Assembly: GCF_014279795.1 (NCBI RefSeq)
Contig: NZ_CP047945.1
Coordinates: 764,572-828,571, forward strand
Reading direction: 5' to 3'
From: Synechococcus sp. PROS-7-1
GTDB taxonomy: Bacteria > Cyanobacteriota > Cyanobacteriia > PCC-6307 > Cyanobiaceae
DNA: 64,000 bases
This document shows positions 33,062-42,117 of the stretch, in pieces; the first letter of the stretch is position 1; each line of letters starts with the position of its first letter. The position numbers were made by a program, and so were the translations under genes. The notes under the pieces are model-generated. The model saw only the letters and a list, made by a program, of their open reading frames with translations, made no database searches and was not told the origin of the DNA.

Positions 33062-33420
33062 CGGGACCAGCCCTGTTCCGCCTGGCTCTCCACGTAAGCC
33101 GCGACATCTGCGATGTCTTGGTCACTGAGCTTGCCTTCGTAGGCAGGCATGGCGTTCTTGCCGTTCTCGATCTGATGTTCGATCGCCTCCAGCGGGTCCA
33201 TGCCGTAGGACTCCAGATGGGCTTGGAGGTCAGTCTGGCTCAGGGTGCGGCTTGCGCTGATCACATTGCCACCACCCATATGGCATGCCGCGCAGTTGGC
33301 GGAAAAGAGCTGGGCGCCATGCTCGGGATCTGGATTGCTCAGTGCACTGGCAGGGAATGCGCCCATCAGGCTCAAGCCAATGCTGAGAAGCAAGGCCAGC
33401 AAGGACTTGGGGTTCAGCAT
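33058..33420 (-). CDS. petJ: Cytochrome c6
   Basis: 120 residues from the ATG at 33420 (an in-frame start at 33444 would add 8 residues). A signal peptide for lumen export ends at SALS. The heme motif CAACH with MGGGN follows, then the axial Met in NAMPAYEGKLSDQDI and the C-terminal helix VAAYVESQAEQGW. It carries electrons from cytochrome b6f to photosystem I or a terminal oxidase, alternating with plastocyanin encoded just upstream at 33554-33913. Confidence 0.96.
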   Translation of the reverse strand: MLNPKSLLALLLSIGLSLMGAFPASALSNPDPEHGAQLFSANCAACHMGGGNVISASRTLSQTDLQAHLESYGMDPLEAIEHQIENGKNAMPAYEGKLSDQDIADVAAYVESQAEQGWSR

Positions 33421-33464
33421 CAAGCGCTGAGGATCTCTGCTCAAACCCTATCCAGACCTCGAAA

Positions 33465-33507
33465 TAAAAAAAGCCCCCGAAAGAAAGGTGTCATTCTCCG
33501 GGGGCTT
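33465..33507 (-). terminator. Rho-independent terminator of petE
   Basis: AAGCCCCCG (33471-33479) and CGGGGGCTT (33499-33507) form a GC-rich stem around a 19-base loop. On the minus strand the stem is followed by a run of T (complement of 33465-33472). It lies 47 bases after the petE stop. Confidence 0.85.
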
Positions 33508-33553
33508 GTTGTGTTGCTTTCAAAAGATCGTCAACCGATCCAGGGGACTTGGA

Positions 33554-33913
33554 TCACTCAACGATCACTTTGCCGACCATGCCAGCACCACGATGGGGCT
33601 CGCAGTAATAGTCGTAGGTGCCGGCCTCGGAGAAGGTTTCCTCCCAGGATTCACCAGGGGCGAAGGCGAGGTCACTGTGGCTGAGTTCGTCATGACCGTC
33701 GAACACAGCGTTGTGAGGAGCCAGCTTGTTGTTCACGAACTTGACGGTGTCGCCAGCTTTGATGGTGACGGTGCTGGGCTCGAAAGCAAGCATTCCGGCA
33801 TCAGTGCCGAGCTTCACTTCAACAGTGGCAGCATTGGCGGATGCGACGCCGATGGAGCAGACCACGAGAAATGCGATGGCTGCTGAAACGATGGACTTCA
33901 GGCTCTTAAGCAT
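33554..33913 (-). CDS. petE: Plastocyanin
   Basis: 119 residues with a signal peptide ending near ANA-A. The type-1 copper ligands are visible: His in [10 protein letters not shown], then Cys, His and Met in [11 protein letters not shown]. It is a lumenal electron carrier between cytochrome b6f and photosystem I. It has its own terminator downstream, so petJ further left is probably transcribed separately, and the two carriers could be regulated inversely by copper as in other cyanobacteria. Confidence 0.97.
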   Translation of the reverse strand: MLKSLKSIVSAAIAFLVVCSIGVASANAATVEVKLGTDAGMLAFEPSTVTIKAGDTVKFVNNKLAPHNAVFDGHDELSHSDLAFAPGESWEETFSEAGTYDYYCEPHRGAGMVGKVIVE

Positions 33914-33947
33914 GATGTCAAAAACACTTTGAGGATCTTAGGCGTTT

Positions 33948-34940
33948 TTAGACTCCACCTCGATGGGGAAGGCCGGAGTCTTGAAGCACAGCTTCAAGAT
34001 CTGAAGCATGGCTGGTACCGCCGAAACGCTCGGGTTGGGTCACCGGGTTGTGGATGAAGTGGCGCTGTTTGATCGAGAACCGGTCCCAGGCGTTCACCTC
34101 GATGGGGAGGATTTTGATCAGGGTTTCAATCAACCAGGGCCAAAGCGGCACCCCAGGTGTACGGGCCACTCCACGCCAACGGCAAAGGGTGGCGACAGCT
34201 TCATTCACGCTGATCACCGGCTGTCCCATCACGATCCGGCGAACGGCTCCCTGCCCCGGTTCCGAATTGCGCGCATGAGGAGTCGTTGCCAAGTGGCCGC
34301 AGATGGCGGCAATGTCCGCTGCATGGATGAAATGGAAACTGGCGTCGGCCCGTAGAAAACGCGCGAGCCAGAGCCACTTGCTGGCTTCCGCCAAGCCTTC
34401 CGTGAGATAGCTGGTGGGAAAGGGGCTGGTGCCGTCGACGCGTCCGCCGAACACCAGGGTCGGAAACACCGCCACGATCTTCTCGGCGAGTGGATGTTGC
34501 TCCAGCTCTCTCAAGCACTGGGCTTTGGTTTGGATGTATTCCGTGCCGTAAGCCAGGGCTTCGGGGAGCGGCTGCAAGTGGCGATCAAGAATGCTCGCCG
34601 TGGAGAAATAGGTGATCTGCTCGACCAGATTTGGGTTGAGCAGCGCCAGTAACCGTTTCACAGCCACCACGTTCACTTGCTGCGCTCTCTCGGGGTCTCC
34701 CCAGGCCGTTGCGGTATGAATCACCCGGGTGACTGTGGCCAGATCGCTGGCGAAGCGGTCGGTTTCACGCAGATCTCCAACCAGCAGCCTCACCCTTGGG
34801 TTGTTGGCTTGGATCGCGGTGAGTTTGGAAGGGTCACGCAACCAAAGGAGAAGATCCGCATCGCTGTTCTGCAGCAGCCAGGCGGCGGTGTACTGACCGA
34901 CGCAGCCGCTGGCGCCGGTGATCAGGATGCGAGCAGGCAT
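33948..34940 (-). CDS. NAD(P)-dependent epimerase/dehydratase-like protein
   Basis: 330 residues of the extended SDR type: ITGASGCVGQYTAAWLL at the N-terminus binds the nucleotide, TATAWGD and YFSTASILD mark later strands, and Y...K (YGTEYIQTK) gives the catalytic pair. Substrate unknown. It follows hemE on the same strand after 10 bases, an order I associate with marine picocyanobacteria; a pigment- or sterol-like reductase role has no direct support. Confidence 0.88.
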   Translation of the reverse strand: MPARILITGASGCVGQYTAAWLLQNSDADLLLWLRDPSKLTAIQANNPRVRLLVGDLRETDRFASDLATVTRVIHTATAWGDPERAQQVNVVAVKRLLALLNPNLVEQITYFSTASILDRHLQPLPEALAYGTEYIQTKAQCLRELEQHPLAEKIVAVFPTLVFGGRVDGTSPFPTSYLTEGLAEASKWLWLARFLRADASFHFIHAADIAAICGHLATTPHARNSEPGQGAVRRIVMGQPVISVNEAVATLCRWRGVARTPGVPLWPWLIETLIKILPIEVNAWDRFSIKQRHFIHNPVTQPERFGGTSHASDLEAVLQDSGLPHRGGV

Positions 34941-34950
34941 TCGATTGTGC

Positions 34951-36012
34951 TCAGGCGAGGGCGCCGATGCGGTCCATCACGCTCTTGCCGGAGCGAAAGA
35001 AGGATGCGCCATTTTCCTCAGGGGTTCCGGGAAGGATTCCGTGCCCGAGATTGAGAATATGTTTGCGGCCTCTCGCTTTGCGCACGCAGTCGTCGATCCT
35101 GGCTTCGATCGCTTCAGGCGTCCCAAAAAGCAGGCCGGGATCCACATTGCCTTGCACACCGATGTGCTCGGGAAGCCGAGCCAAGGCTTCAGCCATATCC
35201 ACGGTCCAATCCAAGGAGATGATGTCTACCCCGGTGGTGGCCATGCGCTCGAGCACCCCTGCACTGCCAGAGATGTAGAGGATGAAGGGTGTGTCGGGAT
35301 GGGTCTGCTTGACCAGATCCACCACCTTCTTCTGATAAGGAGCTGCGAAGGTGTCGTAATCCGCGGGGCTGAGCTGGCCGGCCCAGGAATCGAACATCTG
35401 CACCACCTGGGCGCCGGAGTCGATTTGATAGCGCAGGTATTGGGCAATCGATTCGGCGAAGTGATCGAGCAGCCTGTGCAGGAGGGCTGGCTCCTGAAAG
35501 GCCATGGCCTTAATCACGGCGTAGTTCTTACTGCTCTTGCCCTCCACCACGTAGGCGGCCAGGGTCCAGGGAGCGCCGACGAAGCCCAGCACAGCCGCCT
35601 GGTTGCCCACGCTTTCCCGCAAGCGTTTGAGAACCTCACCCACAAAGGGCATCGATTCGCTGGGATTGAGGGGGCGGAGAGCTTCCACCTGCTGCAGGGT
35701 GCGGATCGGGTCACCGATCTGAGGCCCTTTGCTTTCGATGATGTCGAAGTCAATCCCCATGCCCGGCAGGGGCGTGAGGATGTCGGAGAACAGGATCACG
35801 CCGTCGGGCTTGAAGGCGTTGAAAGGCTGCATGGAGATCTCGTAGGAGAGATCAGGGTTCTCCGACCGTTCTCGGAAGCTCGGGTACTTGTCGCGAAGAT
35901 CTCGGTAGATCTTCATGTAGCGGCCGGCCTGACGCATCATCCACACCGGAGGACGCTCCACCGCCTCACCGCGGGCTGCGCGCAGTAACAAGGGCAGGGA
36001 GTCGCTCATCAA
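34951..36012 (-). CDS. hemE: Uroporphyrinogen decarboxylase
   Basis: 353 residues, normal length. The N-terminal signature [12 protein letters not shown] carries the substrate-binding arginines, [15 protein letters not shown] follows, the catalytic Asp is in FDIIESKGP or the nearby ILFSDIL strand, and [14 protein letters not shown] closes the barrel. It decarboxylates uroporphyrinogen III to coproporphyrinogen III in heme and chlorophyll synthesis. The glgB terminator lies between this gene and glgB. Confidence 0.97.
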   Translation of the reverse strand: MMSDSLPLLLRAARGEAVERPPVWMMRQAGRYMKIYRDLRDKYPSFRERSENPDLSYEISMQPFNAFKPDGVILFSDILTPLPGMGIDFDIIESKGPQIGDPIRTLQQVEALRPLNPSESMPFVGEVLKRLRESVGNQAAVLGFVGAPWTLAAYVVEGKSSKNYAVIKAMAFQEPALLHRLLDHFAESIAQYLRYQIDSGAQVVQMFDSWAGQLSPADYDTFAAPYQKKVVDLVKQTHPDTPFILYISGSAGVLERMATTGVDIISLDWTVDMAEALARLPEHIGVQGNVDPGLLFGTPEAIEARIDDCVRKARGRKHILNLGHGILPGTPEENGASFFRSGKSVMDRIGALA

Positions 36013-36054
36013 ACTCTTTCGACGTAGCCGGAAACTTACCTGAGTGATGCGTGC

Positions 36055-36084
36055 AAAAAGCCCCGGGATGCTTCCATCCCGGGG
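36055..36084 (-). terminator. Rho-independent terminator of glgB
   Basis: Perfect 10-base stem (CCCCGGGATG 36061-36070 with CATCCCGGGG 36075-36084) and a 4-base loop, followed on the minus strand by TTTTT (complement of 36055-36059). It lies 43 bases beyond the glgB stop. Confidence 0.88.
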
Positions 36085-36127
36085 CCTTCGTCATATGCAG
36101 AGAACATTCGTCAGCCGAGAGGCTCGG

Positions 36128-38413
36128 TCAATCTTGAACCGGATTCAAGCTCCTTTTGGGATCGTGTTTGAACACCATCAGGCTCAAGGGAGGCAGGCAA
36201 AGGTCGAGAGAGTTCTCGTAGCCGTGGATCCCCCACTCTTCAGTGGGCTTTCCGCCCATGTTGCCCAGGTTGCTGCCACCGTATTTGCTGGCATCGGTGT
36301 TGAAGATCTCTTCGTAGAACCCAGCCAGGGGAACACCGACTCGGTAATGAGAATGACTTTGTGGCGTGAAGTTGGCCACAACGACGAGCCAGGTGCCGCT
36401 TGTGCTTTCCCGGCGCATGAAGCTGATCACTGAGTGGCGGTTGTCGTTGCAGTCAATCCACTGGAACCCAAACTGATCAAAGTCATCACGCCAGAGGGCA
36501 GGTTCGGCTTTGTAGAGCGTATTGAGGTCATCGACCATGCGCTGAACACCGAGATGCGGCTCGTAATTGAGGAGATCCCATTGCAGATCTCCCCAGACGT
36601 TCCATTCAGCCCTTTGGCCGAACTCCATCCCCATGAAGATGGTTTTTTTGCCTGGGTGCGTCCACATGTAGGCCAGTAATGCTCTGGTGTTGGCGTATTT
36701 CTGCCAGTCATCCCCTGGCATTTTGTGCAACAGATTGCTCTTGCCGTGCACCACTTCGTCGTGGCTGAGAGCAAGCATGAAATTTTCCGTGTAGGTGTAC
36801 CAAATGGAAAATGTGATGTTGTTCTGGTGGAACTGACGGAACCAGGGATCAAGCTCGAAATAGTCGAGCATGTCGTGCATCCAGCCCATGTTCCACTTCA
36901 GGTTGAAGCCAAGGCCGCCAATGTCCGTGGGCTGGGTCACCATTGGCCATGTGGTGGATTCTTCCGCGATTGAGAGGGCACCCGGGAAGTGCTGGAAGAG
37001 CACGTGATTGGCCTGTTGGAGGAATTGCACAGCCTCCGTGTTTTCCCTGCCGCCGTGTTCGTTGGGAAGCCATTCGCCATCAGGGCGCAAATAGTCGCGG
37101 TAGAGCATCGATGCAACAGCGTCTACCCGGATTCCATCGATGTGGAACTGGTCAAACCAGAACACCAGGTTGGCAACGAGGAAATTGCGAACCTCATTGC
37201 GGCTGTAGTTGAAGATCAGCGTTCCCCATTCCTTGTGTTCGCCAATTCTTGGGTCGGCGTGCTCATAGAGATGGCATCCATCGAAGAAGGCGAGGCCGTG
37301 GCTGTCACGCGGGAAGTGTCCAGGGACCCAATCGATGATCACGCCAATGCCTTCGGCGTGGCAGCGATCCACGAATGCACGGAATTCATCGGGAGTGCCG
37401 TAGCGGCTCGTGGGCGCATACCAGCCGGTGACCTGGTATCCCCATGAGCCATCGAAGGGATGCTCGGTGATCGGCATCAGTTCGATGTGGGTGAAGCCCC
37501 GCTCCTTCACGTAGGGGATCAAGCGGTCGGCCAGCTCTGGATAGGTGAGCAGCCTGGCTCCAGGCTTGAGGTCAGCCGCTGGAACCGGAGCACGGGGCGT
37601 GCCGTCAGCTTCGATAAATGGCTCATCGGCGGCAGCGTGGATCCAACTGCCAAGGTGCATCTCATACACCGCGATCGGTTGGTCGAGGGGGTTGCTGCTG
37701 TCGCGCTTCTGGATCCATGCACTGTCGGTCCAGTGGAAGCCATCCAGGTGGTTCACCACAGAGCTGGTGTCCGGACGCACCTCATGCTGGAATCCATAGG
37801 GATCGGCCTTCTGATAACAGTGGCCGTCCTGGGTGCGGATTTCGTATTTGTATAAGTTGCCTTCACTGAGTTCGGGGATGAACAGTTCCCAAATTCCCCC
37901 CAGACGCTGCTGCATGGGGTGATGGCGGCCATCCCAGGAGTTCAGGTCGCCGATCACACTCACACTGCGTGCATGCGGTGCCCACAGGCAGAACATCACG
38001 CCCTGGATCCCTTCCCGCTCACAGTGATGGGCGCCCATGCGACGCCAGATGTGGTGATGGTTGCCTTCGGCGAAGAGATGGCGATCCATCTCCCCCATCC
38101 ATTCCTGTCGGAACGCCCAGGGGTCGTGCTGCTCGTGGGTGATCCCTCCGCGGTGCACGCGTAATCGATATGAGCAACCTGGGTCATGGGCGACGGAGGC
38201 TTCGAAGATCCAGGGATGGTGAGGGGTCGACATCCCCATCTCCTGGTCCCCCAGGAGCAAGGTGACACTTTCTGCCTCAGGCATCCAGACACGGAGAACC
38301 CAGGTCCCATCGTCTTGAGGCTGAGGTCCAAGGACTGCAAAGGGATGGTCGTGACGGCACTCCGCCAGCCGCTGAGCGTCTTCAACCATCCACTCAAGAA
38401 CAGTGTTGGTCAT
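36128..38413 (-). CDS. glgB: 1,4-alpha-glucan branching enzyme
   Basis: 761 residues. An N-terminal carbohydrate-binding region, a CBM48 domain (about 120-225) and a GH13 barrel are followed by the all-beta C-domain. Catalytic elements: DWVPGHF (region I), [11 protein letters not shown] with the nucleophile Asp, [10 protein letters not shown] with the acid Glu, and [10 protein letters not shown]. It makes alpha-1,6 branches in glycogen, the night-time carbon store. It has its own terminator. Confidence 0.97.
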   Translation of the reverse strand: MTNTVLEWMVEDAQRLAECRHDHPFAVLGPQPQDDGTWVLRVWMPEAESVTLLLGDQEMGMSTPHHPWIFEASVAHDPGCSYRLRVHRGGITHEQHDPWAFRQEWMGEMDRHLFAEGNHHHIWRRMGAHHCEREGIQGVMFCLWAPHARSVSVIGDLNSWDGRHHPMQQRLGGIWELFIPELSEGNLYKYEIRTQDGHCYQKADPYGFQHEVRPDTSSVVNHLDGFHWTDSAWIQKRDSSNPLDQPIAVYEMHLGSWIHAAADEPFIEADGTPRAPVPAADLKPGARLLTYPELADRLIPYVKERGFTHIELMPITEHPFDGSWGYQVTGWYAPTSRYGTPDEFRAFVDRCHAEGIGVIIDWVPGHFPRDSHGLAFFDGCHLYEHADPRIGEHKEWGTLIFNYSRNEVRNFLVANLVFWFDQFHIDGIRVDAVASMLYRDYLRPDGEWLPNEHGGRENTEAVQFLQQANHVLFQHFPGALSIAEESTTWPMVTQPTDIGGLGFNLKWNMGWMHDMLDYFELDPWFRQFHQNNITFSIWYTYTENFMLALSHDEVVHGKSNLLHKMPGDDWQKYANTRALLAYMWTHPGKKTIFMGMEFGQRAEWNVWGDLQWDLLNYEPHLGVQRMVDDLNTLYKAEPALWRDDFDQFGFQWIDCNDNRHSVISFMRRESTSGTWLVVVANFTPQSHSHYRVGVPLAGFYEEIFNTDASKYGGSNLGNMGGKPTEEWGIHGYENSLDLCLPPLSLMVFKHDPKRSLNPVQD

Positions 38414-38491
38414 GCCTTCGGACGCCGCGTTGGCCGGGAGCTTAAGCCGAAATTTCCAACATGCGGCGCACCGAGCTGACGGAGCTGCTGA

Positions 38492-39238
38492 TCAGACCAG
38501 ATCCGCAGAGAAATCCACGTTGATGATCCGCCCCTGCCGGTTGAAAATCACGAACAGGTTGTCGGTGACCTTGCCGAATTCGATGGTGACCAGAACGAGC
38601 TGCTGCTCACCACCCTGGCTGGCCACCAGTGCGCTCTTGATGCGCTTCACACCGCCAAGAATTCCTTCAAGTTTGGTCCATTTGCGTTGCAGATCGGCCG
38701 GCGAAATCTCCTTCTGAAAATTGAGATCGAGGTAGTAGCGGGCAGCCACCCAACGACCTGCATCCAGATCTTTCACAAAATTGAGTGCCGTCTGCTCGAT
38801 CGGACGCATCGTGCCGACCCATTTCCAGGCAAGCAGCTTGCCGTCGTCGTCGAGCACCAGCATCAAGGGAACCTCCCGTGTTCCACCGTTGGTGATCGCA
38901 ACCGTATCCACCGTGGTGTCGTCCATGCCGGGATTGACGGCCACCACGCGAAATGTTTCGATCCCAGGGGCAGATTCCAGACGCTTGGCCACAGCCTCAA
39001 CAGTCGTTGCGGCTTGAAGCGGAGAGGACAGCAGGGAATAAATCCCGGCGGCGTTCTTGGTTTTGATGGCCTGAAGAAGGGCCGTGGTGGCTTCGGTGGC
39101 TTTGCGGGGGCTGAGTCCTGTGCGGGGGGCCTCGGTGGCCTGGCTGAGGAGCGTCTCAGCGCGAACGGAGGATGCAGGGATCAGCTCAACCATGCTGGTG
39201 GCCAGGGCTGCAGCCAGAAGACAGGAGGTGAGCTTCAC
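38492..39238 (-). CDS. Exported conserved cyanobacterial protein, unknown function
   Basis: 248 residues from the GTG at 39238, which starts the protein with a proper signal peptide (KLTSCLLAAALATSM... ending near VRA-E). The mature part has a helical stretch (about 40-80) followed by an NTF2-like alpha+beta region with ALNFVKDLDAGRWVAARYYLD and closes FVIFNRQGRIINVDF, reminiscent of DUF3887-type domains. Role unknown. It follows the S15 hydrolase gene after 23 bases. Confidence 0.75.
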   Translation of the reverse strand: MKLTSCLLAAALATSMVELIPASSVRAETLLSQATEAPRTGLSPRKATEATTALLQAIKTKNAAGIYSLLSSPLQAATTVEAVAKRLESAPGIETFRVVAVNPGMDDTTVDTVAITNGGTREVPLMLVLDDDGKLLAWKWVGTMRPIEQTALNFVKDLDAGRWVAARYYLDLNFQKEISPADLQRKWTKLEGILGGVKRIKSALVASQGGEQQLVLVTIEFGKVTDNLFVIFNRQGRIINVDFSADLV

Positions 39239-39261
39239 GACAATCGTCCGAACAATCGCGG

Positions 39262-40884
39262 TCAGTCTGCCGGAGTTCCACCGTTGTGGAGCATCAGAAA
39301 AGACTCCATCTGCAACCGAGCTGTCTCCAAATGCAACGCGATGCTGATCACCCGGCACCCAGGGTGAGGCGCTGCGCAGGGATAATCCGGCGAGCCAGGA
39401 TTAACGCCAACCGCTGGCCACGCTGCACCTGCAATGGACAGCCGCAGTCGGTCGCCTGCTTGAAAGCTGGCGAGCATCGGTTGCAGTTCAACGCAGCGTT
39501 CCTCGCTCTGGCGTGTACGGTCTCCAAGAACTCTCAGAAGACCCGTCGAAAGTTGCTGGGTGGTTGTCGACCCCGCGGGGAGTCTGGAGAGGGTCACGCT
39601 GAGGTCGAATCCGGGTTGGTCCGCCGAGGCCTGACACTGCAGAACCGGTCGGCCGTTGAGCACCAGTGAGTTCTGTAATGGAGCACTGGTGAAGAGGGCA
39701 ACATCACTGCGCTGATCGATGGAGCTGCGATCGCAAGGCCCGGCTGAAGGACTCAGGTGACCTCCAACGGCTGGGACTGGACGCCAAGGGTCATGCACAA
39801 CCGTGACCGTTCCACCGGCGCCTTCCGGTGACTTGAGAAGACGGCCGTCGTTGGGGTCCAGGCAGGCCAGGCCATCACTGGCGAGGTGCCAGCCAACAGT
39901 GTCTGCTGTGGGGGGAGTCGCCAGCGTCCAGGGCAGGTCAACCCAGCGATCACTTCCCTGGTCCCAGAGCTTCAGGACCTCAGGACCCTCTGCCGCAGCG
40001 CTCTCCTGCAGATGGCGCCGAAAGAAGTTGAGCAGCAGCGCACTGCTTTGAGGCCACCATTGCAGGTGGGTGGCGGGACCGATGTGCAGTTCGGGACTTC
40101 CGCCGGCGGCCCGGGACCTCTCGGCCAGATCAAGGACGCCGCGGAGGTGGGGATCCCACCAGCCTCCCAGCAGCAGGAGCGGACGGCGCAACCAGGATCG
40201 TGGGCTGTGGTGTTGTGTCCAGCCATCGGTTTGGTCTGCAGGCAGCGTCAACCAGCGCAGAGCCATGCCATCGGGATCATGGCGTTCGAGCAGATCAAGG
40301 CCATCGCGCAGATAACGACCGTTCTCGAGGCTTTCACGGATCTCCACCCAGGCGCTCTGGTCTCCCCGTCTCCTGGCCTGTAGTGCCGCCAACTGCAGGC
40401 CCCAGCCCAGGCCGAGATGCCACCAGTGAGCGCCTCCCTCGCAGCTCCAATGGGTCCGCTCATCGAGCCCGCACATCGCCGGTGCCATGCAATCGGGAGG
40501 CGGGCAGTCCTCAGGGGCCAGAAGTTGGGTTAGGCCCTGATACGAAAAGCCGTAGAGACCGATCCGACCATTGCAGTCGGGGTGGTTCCGAATCCATTCC
40601 AGGGTTGTGGCCGTATCGCGCGCTTCCTGGCTGAATCCTTCAAACACCCCACCGGAGTCTCCCTGCCCGCGCACGTCTTGCACCAGCACCATGAAGCCAT
40701 GGCGGCACCACCACTGAGGGTGAGGCAGGGTGACGGTTGAGGCGATGGCCCGTCCATAGGGTTGACGCATCAACAGGCATGGCCATGGGCCGGTGCCATC
40801 GGGGCACCAGACCCTGGATGCAAGCCCAACGCCGTCCTCGGCGATCAGGGTGTGATCAGCGAACATCCGGGCAGTGGAGGCCAA
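39262..40884 (-). CDS. CocE/NonD-type (S15) serine hydrolase
   Basis: 540 residues. The alpha/beta hydrolase core has LVQDVRGQGDSGGVF, the nucleophile elbow GFSYQG and a late His in GPATHLQWW. A C-terminal jelly-roll (about 330-530) with the SLTIAG-like ending is typical of cocaine esterase, glutaryl-7-ACA acylase and X-Pro dipeptidyl-peptidases. It hydrolyses an ester or amide; the substrate is unknown. It is probably cytoplasmic, as no signal peptide is seen. Confidence 0.88.
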   Translation of the reverse strand: MASTARMFADHTLIAEDGVGLASRVWCPDGTGPWPCLLMRQPYGRAIASTVTLPHPQWWCRHGFMVLVQDVRGQGDSGGVFEGFSQEARDTATTLEWIRNHPDCNGRIGLYGFSYQGLTQLLAPEDCPPPDCMAPAMCGLDERTHWSCEGGAHWWHLGLGWGLQLAALQARRRGDQSAWVEIRESLENGRYLRDGLDLLERHDPDGMALRWLTLPADQTDGWTQHHSPRSWLRRPLLLLGGWWDPHLRGVLDLAERSRAAGGSPELHIGPATHLQWWPQSSALLLNFFRRHLQESAAAEGPEVLKLWDQGSDRWVDLPWTLATPPTADTVGWHLASDGLACLDPNDGRLLKSPEGAGGTVTVVHDPWRPVPAVGGHLSPSAGPCDRSSIDQRSDVALFTSAPLQNSLVLNGRPVLQCQASADQPGFDLSVTLSRLPAGSTTTQQLSTGLLRVLGDRTRQSEERCVELQPMLASFQAGDRLRLSIAGAAWPAVGVNPGSPDYPCAAPHPGCRVISIALHLETARLQMESFLMLHNGGTPAD

Positions 40885-41143
40885 TCACATACGTCGCCAG
40901 GATCTCAGCATCGGTGGTGCTGAGGTTGCGCTGTCTGGCCAGCTGACCGATGGCTTGCCCAGACAGAGCCGACTCACCCTTGGCGTTCAGAGCTTTGAAT
41001 TGCCGGCACAGGGCCTTGGCTTCATCCGGATTGCGTTTGACGCTGTCCAGCAGGGTGGATTGCGCCGAGCTTGGCGAGGCCACAAAGAGAGCAGCAGCCA
41101 TGGAGGCAGCGCTCAGTCGAGTCAGTGTTTGGAGGGAGTGCAC
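40856..41143 (-). CDS. Small exported protein, unknown function
   Basis: 95 residues with a signal peptide ending SSAQ and a helical mature part that has two Cys (CRQFKALNAKG and GLHCPDVR). It overlaps the start of the S15 hydrolase gene by 29 bases on the same strand, suggesting coupling. Not a known family to me. Confidence 0.7.
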   Translation of the reverse strand: MHSLQTLTRLSAASMAAALFVASPSSAQSTLLDSVKRNPDEAKALCRQFKALNAKGESALSGQAIGQLARQRNLSTTDAEILATYVIGLHCPDVR

Positions 41144-41209
41144 AGGACCTCCGTCCTTGTTCGACCCTCATTTGAAACGGGTGAGACCACCTGTTGCTCG
41201 CCGGAGCGG

Positions 41210-41614
41210 TCAGTTCGTGTTTTGCCTCTCCTGGGCTCTCAGGATCCAGGTTCTCGCCAGAGCCAGGTCAACCACCGGTGGGCGTCCGCTGCGCAGTTGC
41301 CGCTCCAAACGCCCAGTACGGGTCACCAGCTCAGGGGGGGATGAACCCGCTACGGCTGCAACTGTGGCAAGGCCCGCATGCATCAGAAGGGCCGCATCGG
41401 CTGGGGCTAGGTCGAGGCAGCACCCCAGATCGGCCATGCCTTTGAGGCGGCGGAGGTTTCGGGCCGAGGCCCTGCCCGAGGCTGCCAGGCGACTGATCTG
41501 GTGGTCGGTGAGGTTTTGCACGTCCCCCCAGGTGTTCAGTCCTGACGCCAAGAGCTGAGCTTGTTCATCACGGAGTCCCTGAGGGAGCTCCCTGAGTGGA
41601 TCGGTGGCGTTCAT
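41210..41614 (-). CDS. DUF4332-like helix-hairpin-helix protein
   Basis: 134 residues made of repeated helix-hairpin-helix-like units: GLNTWGDVQNLTDHQISRLA, KGMADLGCCLDLAPADAALLMHAGLATVAAVAG. This is the pattern of DUF4332. Such folds bind nucleic acids or proteins. The start overlaps the stop of the Ycf51 gene by 4 bases, so the two are co-transcribed. Confidence 0.78.
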   Translation of the reverse strand: MNATDPLRELPQGLRDEQAQLLASGLNTWGDVQNLTDHQISRLAASGRASARNLRRLKGMADLGCCLDLAPADAALLMHAGLATVAAVAGSSPPELVTRTGRLERQLRSGRPPVVDLALARTWILRAQERQNTN

Positions 41615-42054
41615 CCGGGCTCGAAGCTCCGCTCGAGTTCCCCGAGAATGATGGGCCTTGAGGCTCCATCGCCAGCCGGTTGCAACTGACGCAGCCGTAC
41701 CGACACCACTGCGCTGCTGCGCCCTCCCGGCCGCACATTGATGGCGAGTTGTTCGAGCGTGGGTGCCACCGCCTCAGGGGGGAAATCAACGCTTGCCTGT
41801 GCCACCACGAGATCGTCCCCGTTGTCGAAAACAACCGGGACGCGAAGGGCGCCATCCACCTTCACCGTGGGGGTGTAGCTCAAAGAAAAGGCCCAGCAGC
41901 TCGCCGATAGCAGCAGGGTGAAACTACTGACCCCTACCAGACGGAACCGCACCCCCCAGCCGGCGATAAAGGCCACGATCGTGAGTGCCGACAGCGCTGC
42001 TCCGCCCCAGGCCAGCCAGCCGCTCGAGTTTTCAAGCAACTCCGGTAAGGACAT
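41611..42054 (-). CDS. Ycf51 / DUF2518 membrane protein
   Basis: 147 residues from the ATG at 42054; upstream frame extension would run into the divergent TamB-like gene. Two N-terminal membrane helices precede FSLSYTPTVKVDGALRVPVVFDNGDDLVVAQ, characteristic of Ycf51, which is conserved in cyanobacteria and some red-algal plastids. Function unknown. Confidence 0.88.
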   Translation of the reverse strand: MSLPELLENSSGWLAWGGAALSALTIVAFIAGWGVRFRLVGVSSFTLLLSASCWAFSLSYTPTVKVDGALRVPVVFDNGDDLVVAQASVDFPPEAVAPTLEQLAINVRPGGRSSAVVSVRLRQLQPAGDGASRPIILGELERSFEPG

Positions 42055-42117
42055 GGGCTGGTGTCTCAACGATGTGCTCCTTATATTGCGTCGGCTTCCA
42101 GCCATTGACGGAGATTG

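Noticed and set aside
34918-35988. A long plus-strand frame opposite hemE
   Set aside because: hemE is certain on the minus strand; the opposite frame is compositional.
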